Assembly: GCA_016185425.1 (NCBI GenBank)
Contig: JACPNQ010000045.1
Coordinates: 1 to 64,000, forward strand
Source of the DNA: Acidobacteriota bacterium
GTDB taxonomy: Bacteria > Acidobacteriota > Terriglobia > Bryobacterales > Bryobacteraceae
Length of the DNA: 64,000 nucleotides
Direction of reading: 5' to 3'
Part shown: one piece after another, positions 44,959 to 53,568 of the stretch
How the letters are laid out: every line of letters begins with the position of its first letter
How positions within the stretch are numbered: the first letter of the stretch is position 1
Translations under genes and position numbers: made by a program
Notes under the pieces: model-generated
What the model saw: the letters and a program-made list of their open reading frames with translations, nothing else
Database searches by the model: none
Told to the model about the DNA's origin: nothing

Positions 44959-47900
44959 TCGCCTGCTCCCTGCACTGCTTCCCGCTCCGCCATCTCGGCG
45001 ATTGTGCGGACAAGCTGTCCGGCCTCCAGCGGCTTGGTCAAATATCCGTCCGCGCCTGCGTCCAGGCACCGCTCGCGGTCGCCTTTCATCGCGTTCGCTG
45101 TCAGCATCAGAATGGGCGTCCGCCGCCCCGCGCCGTTCTCAATGCCGCGAATCGCCCGCGTTGCCGATAAGCCGTCCAACTCCGGCATCTGCACATCCAT
45201 CAGAATCAGGTCAAACGACCCGCCCCGAAACGCCTCGATCGCCTGCGTCCCATTCGCCGCCAGCGTCACTTGGTGGCCCTGCTTTTCCAGTAGCCGGATC
45301 GCCAGGCGTTGACTAACCACGTTGTCCTCCACCAGCAGCACACGCAGTGCGCGGCCGGGTTGCGCCTCGGCCACCGGAGCGGGCGCCGATTCTCCCATCT
45401 CCCTCGGTAGCAGCGCCACGGTGAAATGTAGCGTTGTCCCCTTCGCTTCGACACTCTCCGCCCACATTCGGCCGCCCATCAGGGTCGCCAGCCGCACGCA
45501 AATCGAAAGGCCAAGCCCCGTTCCGCCGTACTTTCGCGTCGTCGATCCATCCGCCTGGCGGAACTGTTCAAAGACAATCGGCAGTTTATCCGCCGGAATG
45601 CCAATACCGGTATCGCTCACCGAAAAATGAACCATCACGCGGTCGGCCGGGCCGCTGTCTCCCGGGCCCACCCGGAGCTGAATCGAGCCCTTCTCCGTAA
45701 ACTTGATCGCGTTCCCTAACAAGTTATTCAGGATCTGCCGCAGCCGCGTCGGATCTCCACGGAAATCATCGGGCAGCGACGGCGCGATATGCACGGCGAA
45801 CGACAGGTTCTTTTCCCTCATTAGCGGAAGGAACGGCCGCGCCACATCCTGCACCAGCTCTCGCAACAGGAACGGCGCCGATTCAATATCCAGGCGGCCC
45901 GCCTCGATCTTCGAAAAATCCAGAATATCGTTCAAGATCTGCAACAGGCTCTGCGCTGAAGATCGCGCCGTCTCCACATAATCCCGTTGTTCGGCCGAAA
46001 GCTCGGTGGCCAGCGCAAGCGACGTCATGCCGATCACCCCATTCATCGGCGTGCGAATCTCGTGGCTCATATTGGCCAGGAACTCACTCTTCAACCGGCT
46101 CGCGTGATGCGCCTGCGCCAGCAAGCCCTCAATGGCCGCTTTCTGATTCTCATTCCGGGCAGCCTGCTCCCGCAGCTCCCGCGTGCGCGATTCCACCGCC
46201 TCCTCCAGCTCTGTCCGTTGCGCCAGCACTTTCGCGATCCGCCGCCGCCACAGCAGAAATCCGAATACCGCCGCCACAGCGAGCATGGTCCCGCGAAATG
46301 CCCCCGTTTCTGACCAGTGCGGGCTGACAAAAAAATCCAGCACCGCTGTCTCCCCGCCGAAGCCTCCATCTCCCGATGTCGTCTGCACCTCCAGCCGATG
46401 CGGTCCTGGCAGCAAACTCAAATCGACAACCGGATTGTCCGTCGAGATCCATCCTGTCGAGGGATCGATCACCGCATCGCGGCGCACGTGCCGGTAGCGG
46501 TAGCGCGCCGTGGCCAGCAACCGTACGTTCGAGAACTCGACGTGCATGTTCCGTCCGGCAATCGTCAGCGCGGGCCATTGGGACGCCGGAATCGCGACGC
46601 CGCCGCTTGAGATGGACGTAATCGCAACTTGCTGTGCCGGCATCGTTTCATCAAAGGAACGCAATTCGGAGAACCCGCTTGTCGTTCCAATATCGATCCG
46701 TCCATTTGCGTGCGCGAAGAATCCGCCCAGCATGATGTCGTGCCAGATCAGCCCATCCTGTGCTCCAATATGCCGCCAGTGTCCCCCCGTCCACACATCC
46801 AGCCCGATGTCAGTCCCTACCCACACATTGCCGCGCCGGTCTGGTTCCAGGAAGCTGATGTTGTCGTTCTCCAGCCCGCTGCCCCGCCCAAAATGTGTCA
46901 GATTCCGAATGGCCCCGGAGTTGTCGATCTCCATTCGCGCAATCCCGCGCACGCCGCTATATCCGACCCACCACTCCCCCGGGACGCGTTCCGACAAGAA
47001 CACCACGCCTTCGTACTCCAGGCCGTTCGCCTTCGAATAGACCTGCCAGTTTCCATGCTTCTGTCGCGCCAGGCCCAATAAATTCGCCACCCACAAACTG
47101 CCGTCCATCCCACGCCGCACGCGGTATACGGTTCGCGGCTCTTCGGTGATCGGCGTTGCATAGATTCGGAACTTGGACAGCGGGTGCCGCCAGTCGCCGA
47201 TGAAAAGCCCGGCTCGCGTGCATAACCACAACTCGCCCGTATCCTCGGCTGTGATCGACACGATCCGGTTCGACGCTAGTCCGTCCGCTTCGCCGAATCG
47301 CATAATCCGCCCGCCCGGCGCGATGCGCGTCAACCCGCCCTCGTTGCTCCCGGCCCATATCGCGCCATCGCCGGTCGCCACCAAAGCGCGCACCTCGTTC
47401 GCCGCGAGTCCGTTGCCCGTATTCCAAACGGCAAAGCTACCGTCCGCGCGCATCTGGTTTAGCCCATCCTTGGTCCCGATCCAAAGACGCCCTTCCCCAT
47501 CCTGCGCAAACGACATCACGCCGTTATTGCTCAACCCGTCGGAAGTCTCCCAACTCCGCCACGCGGGGAACCCGTTCCACCGCGCCAGTCCGTGTGCTTC
47601 AAGCCCAATCCACGGCGTTCCGAACTTATCCCAGACAACCGCGCTCACCGGATCGGCTCGCAATCCTTGGGCCGACGCGTAGCGCAGCCACCGCGCCCGG
47701 CCTCCGGACTCTTCCCTCTGCCACAACCCGGAAAACGTCGGCACCCATAGGCGGCCTGCCTTATCCACCGCAAGTTCGTTCAGCCGTCCCACCGGCGGAA
47801 AATCGAGATCCGCCCGCCGGAAGGCCGCCGCCCCGCGCTCCAACACGTACAGCGCCGCCCTCGATCGAATCCACACTCGCTTCTGCCCATCCATCACCGC

Positions 47901-48554
47901 CGCGCCGTAGTCGGCCTCCGGCAAACCCCACGGACTCCCCTCGGACTTCCACACAATCTCCCCATCCGCCCCCAACCGCCCGCGCCGCACCGTCGTCGTT
48001 GAACTCGCCCAAATCTCTCCGCCCGGATCCACAAACACGGATCGCAGAATCCACTTATCTGTTCCCCGGAACACGCGAAACGCGCCATTCTCCAGAATCG
48101 CCAGGCCTCGTGGCGATGCCACGATCAATCGTCCGTCCGGCATAGCGTGCATACAGCCGCTCCCAAAGCAATGCGCAAGCTCATCGCGCCGTTCAGACGC
48201 ATTGGATAGGGCCAACGTAATGAACCGGTCGCCTTTCCAGACGCCAATACCCCCGTTCGTCCCAGCCAGGACATTCCCTGCCGGGTCCACAAACACCATC
48301 TGCACCGCGTCTTCCGGCAGTCCTTTGTCCCTCCCGAACCGTTCGAACCGGTGCCCGTCGAAACGAAACAGTCCGTTTGACGTACCTACCCACAAAAGAC
48401 CCGTCTGATCCTGGACAATCCCGCGCACGCTCAGATTGGAAAGCCCATTTGCGAGTCCGTAGTGATCGAAGCTGAAATGCTGGCAGAAGACGGGACCCGC
48501 CACGGCGAGCGTCAACGCCGCCAGCGACGCAAGAATGCGCTGAAATTTCCCCAT
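44955..48554 (-). CDS. Hybrid two-component sensor kinase with periplasmic propeller (one-protein system)
   Basis: This 1,199-residue protein has a signal peptide (LAALTLAVAGPVFCQ). A long string of two-component propeller repeats (~25-610; e.g. GLLWVGTSNGLFRF and GRLWIGTKDGLNQM) is followed by a Y_Y_Y domain (~650-740) and one TM helix (~755-775). HisKA carries the phospho-His in SEFLANMSHEIRTPMNG (~840), then an ATPase domain with NAIKFTEKG, DTGIGIP and GGTGLGLSI, and a C-terminal receiver with Asp in LILMDVQMPELDG. No AraC output domain follows, so the phosphate must pass to another protein. Such sensors usually respond to polysaccharides. No cognate sugar genes are next to it. Confidence 0.93.
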   Translation of the reverse strand: MGKFQRILASLAALTLAVAGPVFCQHFSFDHYGLANGLSNLSVRGIVQDQTGLLWVGTSNGLFRFDGHRFERFGRDKGLPEDAVQMVFVDPAGNVLAGTNGGIGVWKGDRFITLALSNASERRDELAHCFGSGCMHAMPDGRLIVASPRGLAILENGAFRVFRGTDKWILRSVFVDPGGEIWASSTTTVRRGRLGADGEIVWKSEGSPWGLPEADYGAAVMDGQKRVWIRSRAALYVLERGAAAFRRADLDFPPVGRLNELAVDKAGRLWVPTFSGLWQREESGGRARWLRYASAQGLRADPVSAVVWDKFGTPWIGLEAHGLARWNGFPAWRSWETSDGLSNNGVMSFAQDGEGRLWIGTKDGLNQMRADGSFAVWNTGNGLAANEVRALVATGDGAIWAGSNEGGLTRIAPGGRIMRFGEADGLASNRIVSITAEDTGELWLCTRAGLFIGDWRHPLSKFRIYATPITEEPRTVYRVRRGMDGSLWVANLLGLARQKHGNWQVYSKANGLEYEGVVFLSERVPGEWWVGYSGVRGIARMEIDNSGAIRNLTHFGRGSGLENDNISFLEPDRRGNVWVGTDIGLDVWTGGHWRHIGAQDGLIWHDIMLGGFFAHANGRIDIGTTSGFSELRSFDETMPAQQVAITSISSGGVAIPASQWPALTIAGRNMHVEFSNVRLLATARYRYRHVRRDAVIDPSTGWISTDNPVVDLSLLPGPHRLEVQTTSGDGGFGGETAVLDFFVSPHWSETGAFRGTMLAVAAVFGFLLWRRRIAKVLAQRTELEEAVESRTRELREQAARNENQKAAIEGLLAQAHHASRLKSEFLANMSHEIRTPMNGVIGMTSLALATELSAEQRDYVETARSSAQSLLQILNDILDFSKIEAGRLDIESAPFLLRELVQDVARPFLPLMREKNLSFAVHIAPSLPDDFRGDPTRLRQILNNLLGNAIKFTEKGSIQLRVGPGDSGPADRVMVHFSVSDTGIGIPADKLPIVFEQFRQADGSTTRKYGGTGLGLSICVRLATLMGGRMWAESVEAKGTTLHFTVALLPREMGESAPAPVAEAQPGRALRVLLVEDNVVSQRLAIRLLEKQGHQVTLAANGTQAIEAFRGGSFDLILMDVQMPELDGLSATRAIRGIENGAGRRTPILMLTANAMKGDRERCLDAGADGYLTKPLEAGQLVRTIAEMAEREAVQGAGD

Positions 48555-48646
48555 ATCAAGAACGCGCCCGGTCTCCTGATAGTTTCAATCGGCCCCCCAC
48601 CGTTTTTCTTTAATGGACCTCGTCAGTGTCTCTGTATCTTGCCACG

Positions 48647-49549
48647 TCATTCCGCCTCGGTAAAGGGAGGGAATTCGGCTGGAACCGGCGCCGTGATTCG
48701 CCGCATCTCCCCGTCCAGTCCCGGAAACGCCAACTTCCACGCATGGAGCAGCAGCCGTGGCGCCGCCGCCGCGCCATAAGCCGTATCCCCCGCAATCGGA
48801 TTTCCGGTCGCCGCGCAATGAATCCGGATCTGATTCGTTCGCCCGGTAACGGGCAGCGCCTCCACGACAACGCCGTCCGCCGTACGCGCCAACACCCGCA
48901 ACCGCGTCTCCGCGGCGGCTCCTCCCTCCAAAACATTCCATGGCGGGCGCCGCCCCGCCGCCCGGCCAATCGGGAGTGTGACTACCCGCTCGTCCCAGTC
49001 CACCTGTCCCGTCAACACGGCGACGTATCGCTTCTCCACCGCCCGCGCCTCAAATAGCTTCGCCAGCGGGGATCCTCGCTGCAGCGTCTTCGCCGCCAGT
49101 AACACACCGGATGTTCCGCGGTCCAATCGATGCAGAAAACGCACGTCCCCGTGACCCATCCCTAGCAGCGCATTCCCCGCCGTACCGGTTCGCTCCCTGC
49201 TAGTCGGATGCACCAGCATGCCCGAAGGCTTGTTCACCGCCAGTAGCTCGGCATCTTCATAGAGGATCTCCAACGCAATCTCTTCCGGCCAGATCTCCGT
49301 TATCCGTGCCGAATCATCCAGCGTCACCATCTCCCCGCCCGCCAATCGAAAGCCTTTGTGCCGCACACGCCCATCCACCTGGCACGCCCCCGCAGCCAGC
49401 GCCCGCCGCACACTCTCCCGCGAAGAGCCCGGCAGCCGGCCCCGCAGGAAATCCTCCAGCCGGGCCGATTCATCCACGCACCACGCGCGGCTTCGGCCCG
49501 CCGCCGTGCTAAAGTGAGTTTTCGCGGCAGACTCATCCGTTATCGCCAT
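48647..49549 (-). CDS. RluA-family pseudouridine synthase with S4 domain
   Basis: This 300-residue protein has an N-terminal S4 RNA-binding domain (~28-85: ARLEDFLRGRLPGSSRESVRRAL) and a catalytic domain with Asp143 in HRLDRGTSG, AVNKPSGMLVHP and GRTNQIRIHC. It modifies uridines in rRNA or tRNA; which site (RluC/RluD type) cannot be told. Its ATG (49549-49547) overlaps the ATG of the divergent cas10 by two bases, so one of the two starts may lie further in; codon 25 (GTG) is a possible alternative. Confidence 0.9.
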   Translation of the reverse strand: MAITDESAAKTHFSTAAGRSRAWCVDESARLEDFLRGRLPGSSRESVRRALAAGACQVDGRVRHKGFRLAGGEMVTLDDSARITEIWPEEIALEILYEDAELLAVNKPSGMLVHPTSRERTGTAGNALLGMGHGDVRFLHRLDRGTSGVLLAAKTLQRGSPLAKLFEARAVEKRYVAVLTGQVDWDERVVTLPIGRAAGRRPPWNVLEGGAAAETRLRVLARTADGVVVEALPVTGRTNQIRIHCAATGNPIAGDTAYGAAAAPRLLLHAWKLAFPGLDGEMRRITAPVPAEFPPFTEAE

Positions 49550-50924
49550 GTCGCTACAAGTATTCCTCTACGCTCAGTTTCGCGGAATCGAACGGTTCCT
49601 GTCTGGCACGAACGAGAACTCGTCGTTTGCCGACAAGAGCCTGTGGGTGTCAATGCTCACCGAAACCACCCCGCGCAACTTCCTCGCCGAGCAGAAACTC
49701 TCCCCTCTCCTCGCGGGTTATGCCGGCGGCGGCGCTTTTCTGCTTCTTCTTCCGGAACCCGCCGTCTCCAGCGCCGATACCTTTCTTTCTAACCTCCGCA
49801 ACTCGATTGGCGAAGCCACCGGCGGCGTCCTCGAGCTGCACTGGGCCTGGACCGAAAACCTCGGCGCGTGGCCCAATGTCTGGAAACGCCTGAACGACGG
49901 TATGCGCAATCGCCGCCAGACCCCGCTCGCGCACCTCGGCGCCACCGCATTTGCCGATCAACCCGCCGCAACCGTGCCGGCCGAACAACCCTGGAGCGGC
50001 TTGGCCGCCGCGTTGCTCGCCACTCCCGGCGAAGGCCAGGAACGGACCACGGCCGATGGAGTCACGCTTACGGTTCCGCCCACATCCCCGCAGGAGTTGG
50101 GGCGCAAGGCCCAGGGCCGCCGCGCCTGGGGCCTCCTGCGATGCGAAATCGATCTTGCCGCCGCGCGCATTGACCTCGCCGATTCCGCCGAAAACTTCCA
50201 GTACCTCGCCCTTCTCTACAAGAACCTCGTCGCCGGGGAACTACTCCGTATTGTCTCTGCCATGCCCGCTCACGCCGGGCGAGTCAGCATCGTCTATAGC
50301 GGCGGTTACGATTTCGCCGTCGCCGGCGCCTGGGATGCTCTGCTTGGCGTCGCCGCCGAGTTCCACCGCGTCTTCTCCCTCTTCGCCGCCGACCTTCCCG
50401 GTGGAAAAGATCTCGCCGAAGGCGCCTCACTCTCGGCGGCCCTCACTGTCGCCGATCCCGGTGAATCCCTCCCCTCCGTCTGGCGGCGCAATCGCGAAGC
50501 CCTCGAGACCGTTCGCTCCTCCGGCCGCAACGCGCTTGCCCTCTTTGACCGCATCCTCGACTGGCCCGCCCTTAAGGACGCCGAAGGCCTGAAACTGCGG
50601 ATTCGCAAGCTCCGCGACGTCTATCATTGTCCCGCCGAAGTATTCGCCGAGCTGGAAGACTTCTACGGCGTTCGTGGCCCGGGGGATCGCCTCGCCTCCC
50701 CCCGCGCCCGCCGCCGCGAACGTAGCGTCGACAAACCATGGCGCTTCCACAGCCGCCTTCGCCGCCTCGCCGGCGACCGCACCGGCTCCGAGTTCGAACG
50801 CCAATGGCGAGCCTTCCTCGGTGATCTCATCGGGCGCGGCCAGGTCCAGAAACAACTCCGTCCCGCTGGAAAGGTAGCATTGGACTGGGCTCAACTCGAA
50901 AGCGGCTCCCGCGGCCACGATTAG
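49548..50924 (+). CDS. csm1: Compact Cas10/Csm1-like protein lacking HD domain and GGDD motif
   Basis: This 458-residue protein aligns with the core of Cas10. Palm domain 1 (~12-130) has FRGIERFLSGTNE, LLAGYAGGGAFLLLLP and a VWKRLNDGMRNRR helix. Palm domain 2 (~193-340) has WGLLRCEIDLA, VYSGGYDFAVAGAWDALL and SSGRNALALFDRILDW, and a helical D4 domain follows. Usual Csm1 proteins are ~750-850 residues. Here the N-terminal HD nuclease is absent, the GGDD cyclase motif reads G252-G-Y-D255, the D-V-D metal strand reads E200-I-D202, and the zinc-finger cysteines are missing (only two Cys in all). It should be structural only. It heads the csm operon. Confidence 0.85.
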   Translation: MSLQVFLYAQFRGIERFLSGTNENSSFADKSLWVSMLTETTPRNFLAEQKLSPLLAGYAGGGAFLLLLPEPAVSSADTFLSNLRNSIGEATGGVLELHWAWTENLGAWPNVWKRLNDGMRNRRQTPLAHLGATAFADQPAATVPAEQPWSGLAAALLATPGEGQERTTADGVTLTVPPTSPQELGRKAQGRRAWGLLRCEIDLAAARIDLADSAENFQYLALLYKNLVAGELLRIVSAMPAHAGRVSIVYSGGYDFAVAGAWDALLGVAAEFHRVFSLFAADLPGGKDLAEGASLSAALTVADPGESLPSVWRRNREALETVRSSGRNALALFDRILDWPALKDAEGLKLRIRKLRDVYHCPAEVFAELEDFYGVRGPGDRLASPRARRRERSVDKPWRFHSRLRRLAGDRTGSEFERQWRAFLGDLIGRGQVQKQLRPAGKVALDWAQLESGSRGHD

Positions 50925-50949
50925 CGAAAGAGAGTGCAAAACCCCACGT

Positions 50950-51726
50950 ATGTCGGATGAAATGCAGACCGATACTCCTCAGCCGGCACCGGAAACGCCG
51001 GTGATCGAAGAACCCACTGTGCCCGAGCCGGAGCCCGCCCGCGTCGCCGAGCCTGCTGTAGAAGCCGCCGCGCCTCCAGTGGAAACCGCCGTACCGGCCG
51101 CGGAGACAGCGTCGCCAGTGGTGGAAACACGGGTGCCGGCCGCCGAACCTCCCGCTACTCGTCCTCCCCGCGAACAACGCGCCGACCGTCCTCCCCGCGA
51201 AAGCAAGCCCCCGCGCGAGCGCCAGGGCCAGCCGCAAGGCCAGAGCAAGCCGCGCGGACCCGAGCAACGCGGCGGCGGCCCTGAGCATCGCGGAGGGAGC
51301 GCTGACCAGCGCGGCGGTGGCAACGATCGTCGCGGACAGGAACAACGCGGCGGCGGCCGCCCTGACATGCGCCGCCCCGAAGGCCCCATCGAAATCGAAT
51401 ACGAGAAGCTAATCGGCGATAGCCTCTACCTGGACAATCAGGCGCACGTTCTGGTTGCCCGGCTCCGCGACCTCGACGCCGGCACCCGCTCTCAGCTCCG
51501 CCGTCTCTATGGCGCGGTCCGCCGCGCCTGCCGTGCCGCGGAATCGGACCGCCAGCACCAGTTCGTCATGCTCCGCGCCCGCTTGGCCTACACCATCGCG
51601 CGCCACGGCCTACGCAGTCTTGACCCCCTCGAAAAACTGCTCCTCCAAGTCACCCGCCGCAACGAAACCCGCGGCTACGACCGCTTCCGCGATCTATTCG
51701 AAGCCATCATCGCCTACAACGAATAA
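50950..51726 (+). CDS. csm2: Csm2 (Cas11)-like small subunit with long RGG-rich disordered extension
   Basis: The C-terminal ~112 residues (147-258) match Csm2, the small helical subunit of type III-A complexes: GTRSQLRRLYGAVRRACRA, FVMLRARLAYTIARHG and YDRFRDLFEAIIAYNE. Typical Csm2 is 110-150 residues in total. Residues 1-70 are a Pro/Glu/Ala/Val repeat region and 70-146 are Arg/Gly-rich with five RGG-like boxes (RGGG, RGGS, RGGG, RGQ, RGGG). Such tails bind RNA non-specifically or promote condensation. It starts 25 bp after cas10 and 3 bp before csm3. Confidence 0.85.
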   Translation: MSDEMQTDTPQPAPETPVIEEPTVPEPEPARVAEPAVEAAAPPVETAVPAAETASPVVETRVPAAEPPATRPPREQRADRPPRESKPPRERQGQPQGQSKPRGPEQRGGGPEHRGGSADQRGGGNDRRGQEQRGGGRPDMRRPEGPIEIEYEKLIGDSLYLDNQAHVLVARLRDLDAGTRSQLRRLYGAVRRACRAAESDRQHQFVMLRARLAYTIARHGLRSLDPLEKLLLQVTRRNETRGYDRFRDLFEAIIAYNE

Positions 51727-51729
51727 GCC

Positions 51730-52563
51730 ATGTCCTCCTCCCAAGTTCCCGAAATCCGCCTCGCCGGCAAGTTGATCATCGACGCCTCTCTCGTCTGCCT
51801 CACCGGCCTCCACATCGGGGCGGGAAAAGGCTCCCTCGAAATCGGCGGCGCCGACAACCCCGTCGTCAAAGATGCCTTCGGCCGCCCCATCGTCCCCGGC
51901 TCCTCCATTCGCGGCCGCCTCCGCAGCCTTCTCGAACACGCTCTCGGCCTCACCGCGCCCGATGAGATGGTCTATCTCTCGCGCCGCCGTGGCCAGGAAG
52001 TCCGCATCCATCAAAGCGACCGCGTCGACGATCCCATCTGCCTTCTCTTCGGCCGCAATCCTGGCCGCATGGAGCGCGTAAAAGGCGACGCCATCGAAGG
52101 CCGCCATATCACGCCAGCCCGCCTCGCCGTCTACGACGCACCGCTCGAAGTCGAATCCATCACCGCGCAAATGCGCGAACAATTGGACGACGAGCTTACC
52201 GAAGTGAAAAGCGAGAACGCCATCGACCGCATCACCGCCCAGGCCAATCCGCGTACTCTCGAACGCGTCCCGGCCGGTGCGAAGTTCCGCGTCCGTATCG
52301 TCATCGACATCCTCCAGGAGGAGGACCGCAAACTCGTCCCCCTGGTTGTTCAGGGACTGCGCCTCCTGGAAGACGCCGCCCTCGGCGGCGGTGGCTCCCG
52401 CGGCAGCGGCCGTGTCGAGTTCCAGAACATCCGCGCCGTCTGGCGCAGCCGCCGCTACTACGCCGACGGCTCCCAGGAAGAAGAAGTAGCCAAAGCCGCC
52501 AATACCGAGGCGCTCCAACAGGCCATCCTCGCCGACGAGTTCGCCATCCGCCTCAGCGAATAA
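51730..52563 (+). CDS. csm3: Csm3-like Cas7 backbone subunit with intact RNase aspartate
   Basis: This 277-residue RAMP protein matches Csm3: TGLHIGAGKGSLEIGGADNPVVKD, GRPIVPGSSIRGRLRSLLE and GGGGSRGSGRVEFQNI (Gly-rich loop). Asp42 in GGADNPVVKD corresponds to the aspartate that cuts target RNA in S. thermophilus Csm3 (D33), so cleavage at 6-nt intervals is predicted if a guide RNA is bound. It forms the helical backbone along the crRNA. It is tightly packed between csm2 (3 bp) and csm4 (6 bp). Confidence 0.93.
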   Translation: MSSSQVPEIRLAGKLIIDASLVCLTGLHIGAGKGSLEIGGADNPVVKDAFGRPIVPGSSIRGRLRSLLEHALGLTAPDEMVYLSRRRGQEVRIHQSDRVDDPICLLFGRNPGRMERVKGDAIEGRHITPARLAVYDAPLEVESITAQMREQLDDELTEVKSENAIDRITAQANPRTLERVPAGAKFRVRIVIDILQEEDRKLVPLVVQGLRLLEDAALGGGGSRGSGRVEFQNIRAVWRSRRYYADGSQEEEVAKAANTEALQQAILADEFAIRLSE

Positions 52564-52569
52564 CCTCCC

Positions 52570-53568
52570 ATGCCGATGGAACGGCCAGCTCTGCTGGTTC
52601 AACTACAGCCGATAACTCCCTGGCGCTGCGGCTCCGGCCGTCCCGAAGAACCCGCGTCGCTTGTCCCTAGCGATGGACTCTTCGGTGCGATCAGCGATGC
52701 CATGCGCCTCCTCGGTTGGCTGCCAGACTGGCTCGCCGAAGGCGCACGGGTCATTCGTTTCAGCTCTCTTTTCCCCTTCCACAACGAGACCTTTTACGCT
52801 CCCCTCCCCGAAGCCGTCCGCGCCACCGCTGGGCTCCGCCGTGTGCGTCTCGAGTCGGTGCGCTTCGCTCCTCTCGGAGCCATCCAGGATCTCGCTACAA
52901 GGAAATTCGATGAACACCGCTGGGTGCTGGATCTTCCCAGCGGCTGCCTCCAACCGGCCGACCGCGCCGGGGCCGGCGGCCCCTACCGCCCCCTCGAACG
53001 CCAGCGCGCCGCCGTCGATCGCTTGACCGGCGCCGCCACGCCCACAGTATCGGCCGAAGGCAACGAATTCGCCGCCAACGCTGGCGCCTGGGCCTTATTT
53101 GTCTTCGCCAACCTGGATACCGCTTCGCTTTGGAGCGGCCGGCTGAAAGCTGCCTTCCGCCTGCTGGCCGATGACGGAATCGGCGGCTGGCGTGGCGCCG
53201 GGTGGGGGCGTTCCCGCCGTCCTCGATTCCGCGAAAACGATCTCGGCCGCCTGCTCGCCCACATCGGTTGGAAACCCGCCGTGTACGCGGAAACCGGCAA
53301 ATGGTGGGCGCTCGGACTCTTCTCTCCCGGCGATGCCGATAGAGTTGCCTGGGACAATGGAGCCTATCGAACCCTTACGCGCGGAGGCTGGACCGCCGGC
53401 GCCGGATCCAAAGCGGGACTCCGTTTTGTGCGCGAAGGCTCAATCCTTTCCAGCCCGGCCGAGCCCTCCGGCCGAATCGCGGAATCGGTCATGGAAGGTG
53501 TGCCCTATCCCGTCCTTCGCTATGGCGCCGGCCTGACTCTTCCATGGGCCGAGGAGGCGGATCGATGA
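52570..53568 (+). CDS. csm4: Csm4-like Cas5 subunit
   Basis: This 332-residue protein has the Csm4 layout: an N-terminal RAMP domain with LVPSDGLFGAISDAMRLLGWL, a middle segment ANAGAWALFVFANLD, a Gly-rich loop DDGIGGWRGAGWGRSRRPRF, and a second domain ending RYGAGLTLP. In type III-A complexes it caps the 5' handle of the crRNA and binds Cas10. ATG 52570 or 52576 could be the start. It overlaps csm5 by 4 bp. Confidence 0.85.
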   Translation: MPMERPALLVQLQPITPWRCGSGRPEEPASLVPSDGLFGAISDAMRLLGWLPDWLAEGARVIRFSSLFPFHNETFYAPLPEAVRATAGLRRVRLESVRFAPLGAIQDLATRKFDEHRWVLDLPSGCLQPADRAGAGGPYRPLERQRAAVDRLTGAATPTVSAEGNEFAANAGAWALFVFANLDTASLWSGRLKAAFRLLADDGIGGWRGAGWGRSRRPRFRENDLGRLLAHIGWKPAVYAETGKWWALGLFSPGDADRVAWDNGAYRTLTRGGWTAGAGSKAGLRFVREGSILSSPAEPSGRIAESVMEGVPYPVLRYGAGLTLPWAEEADR

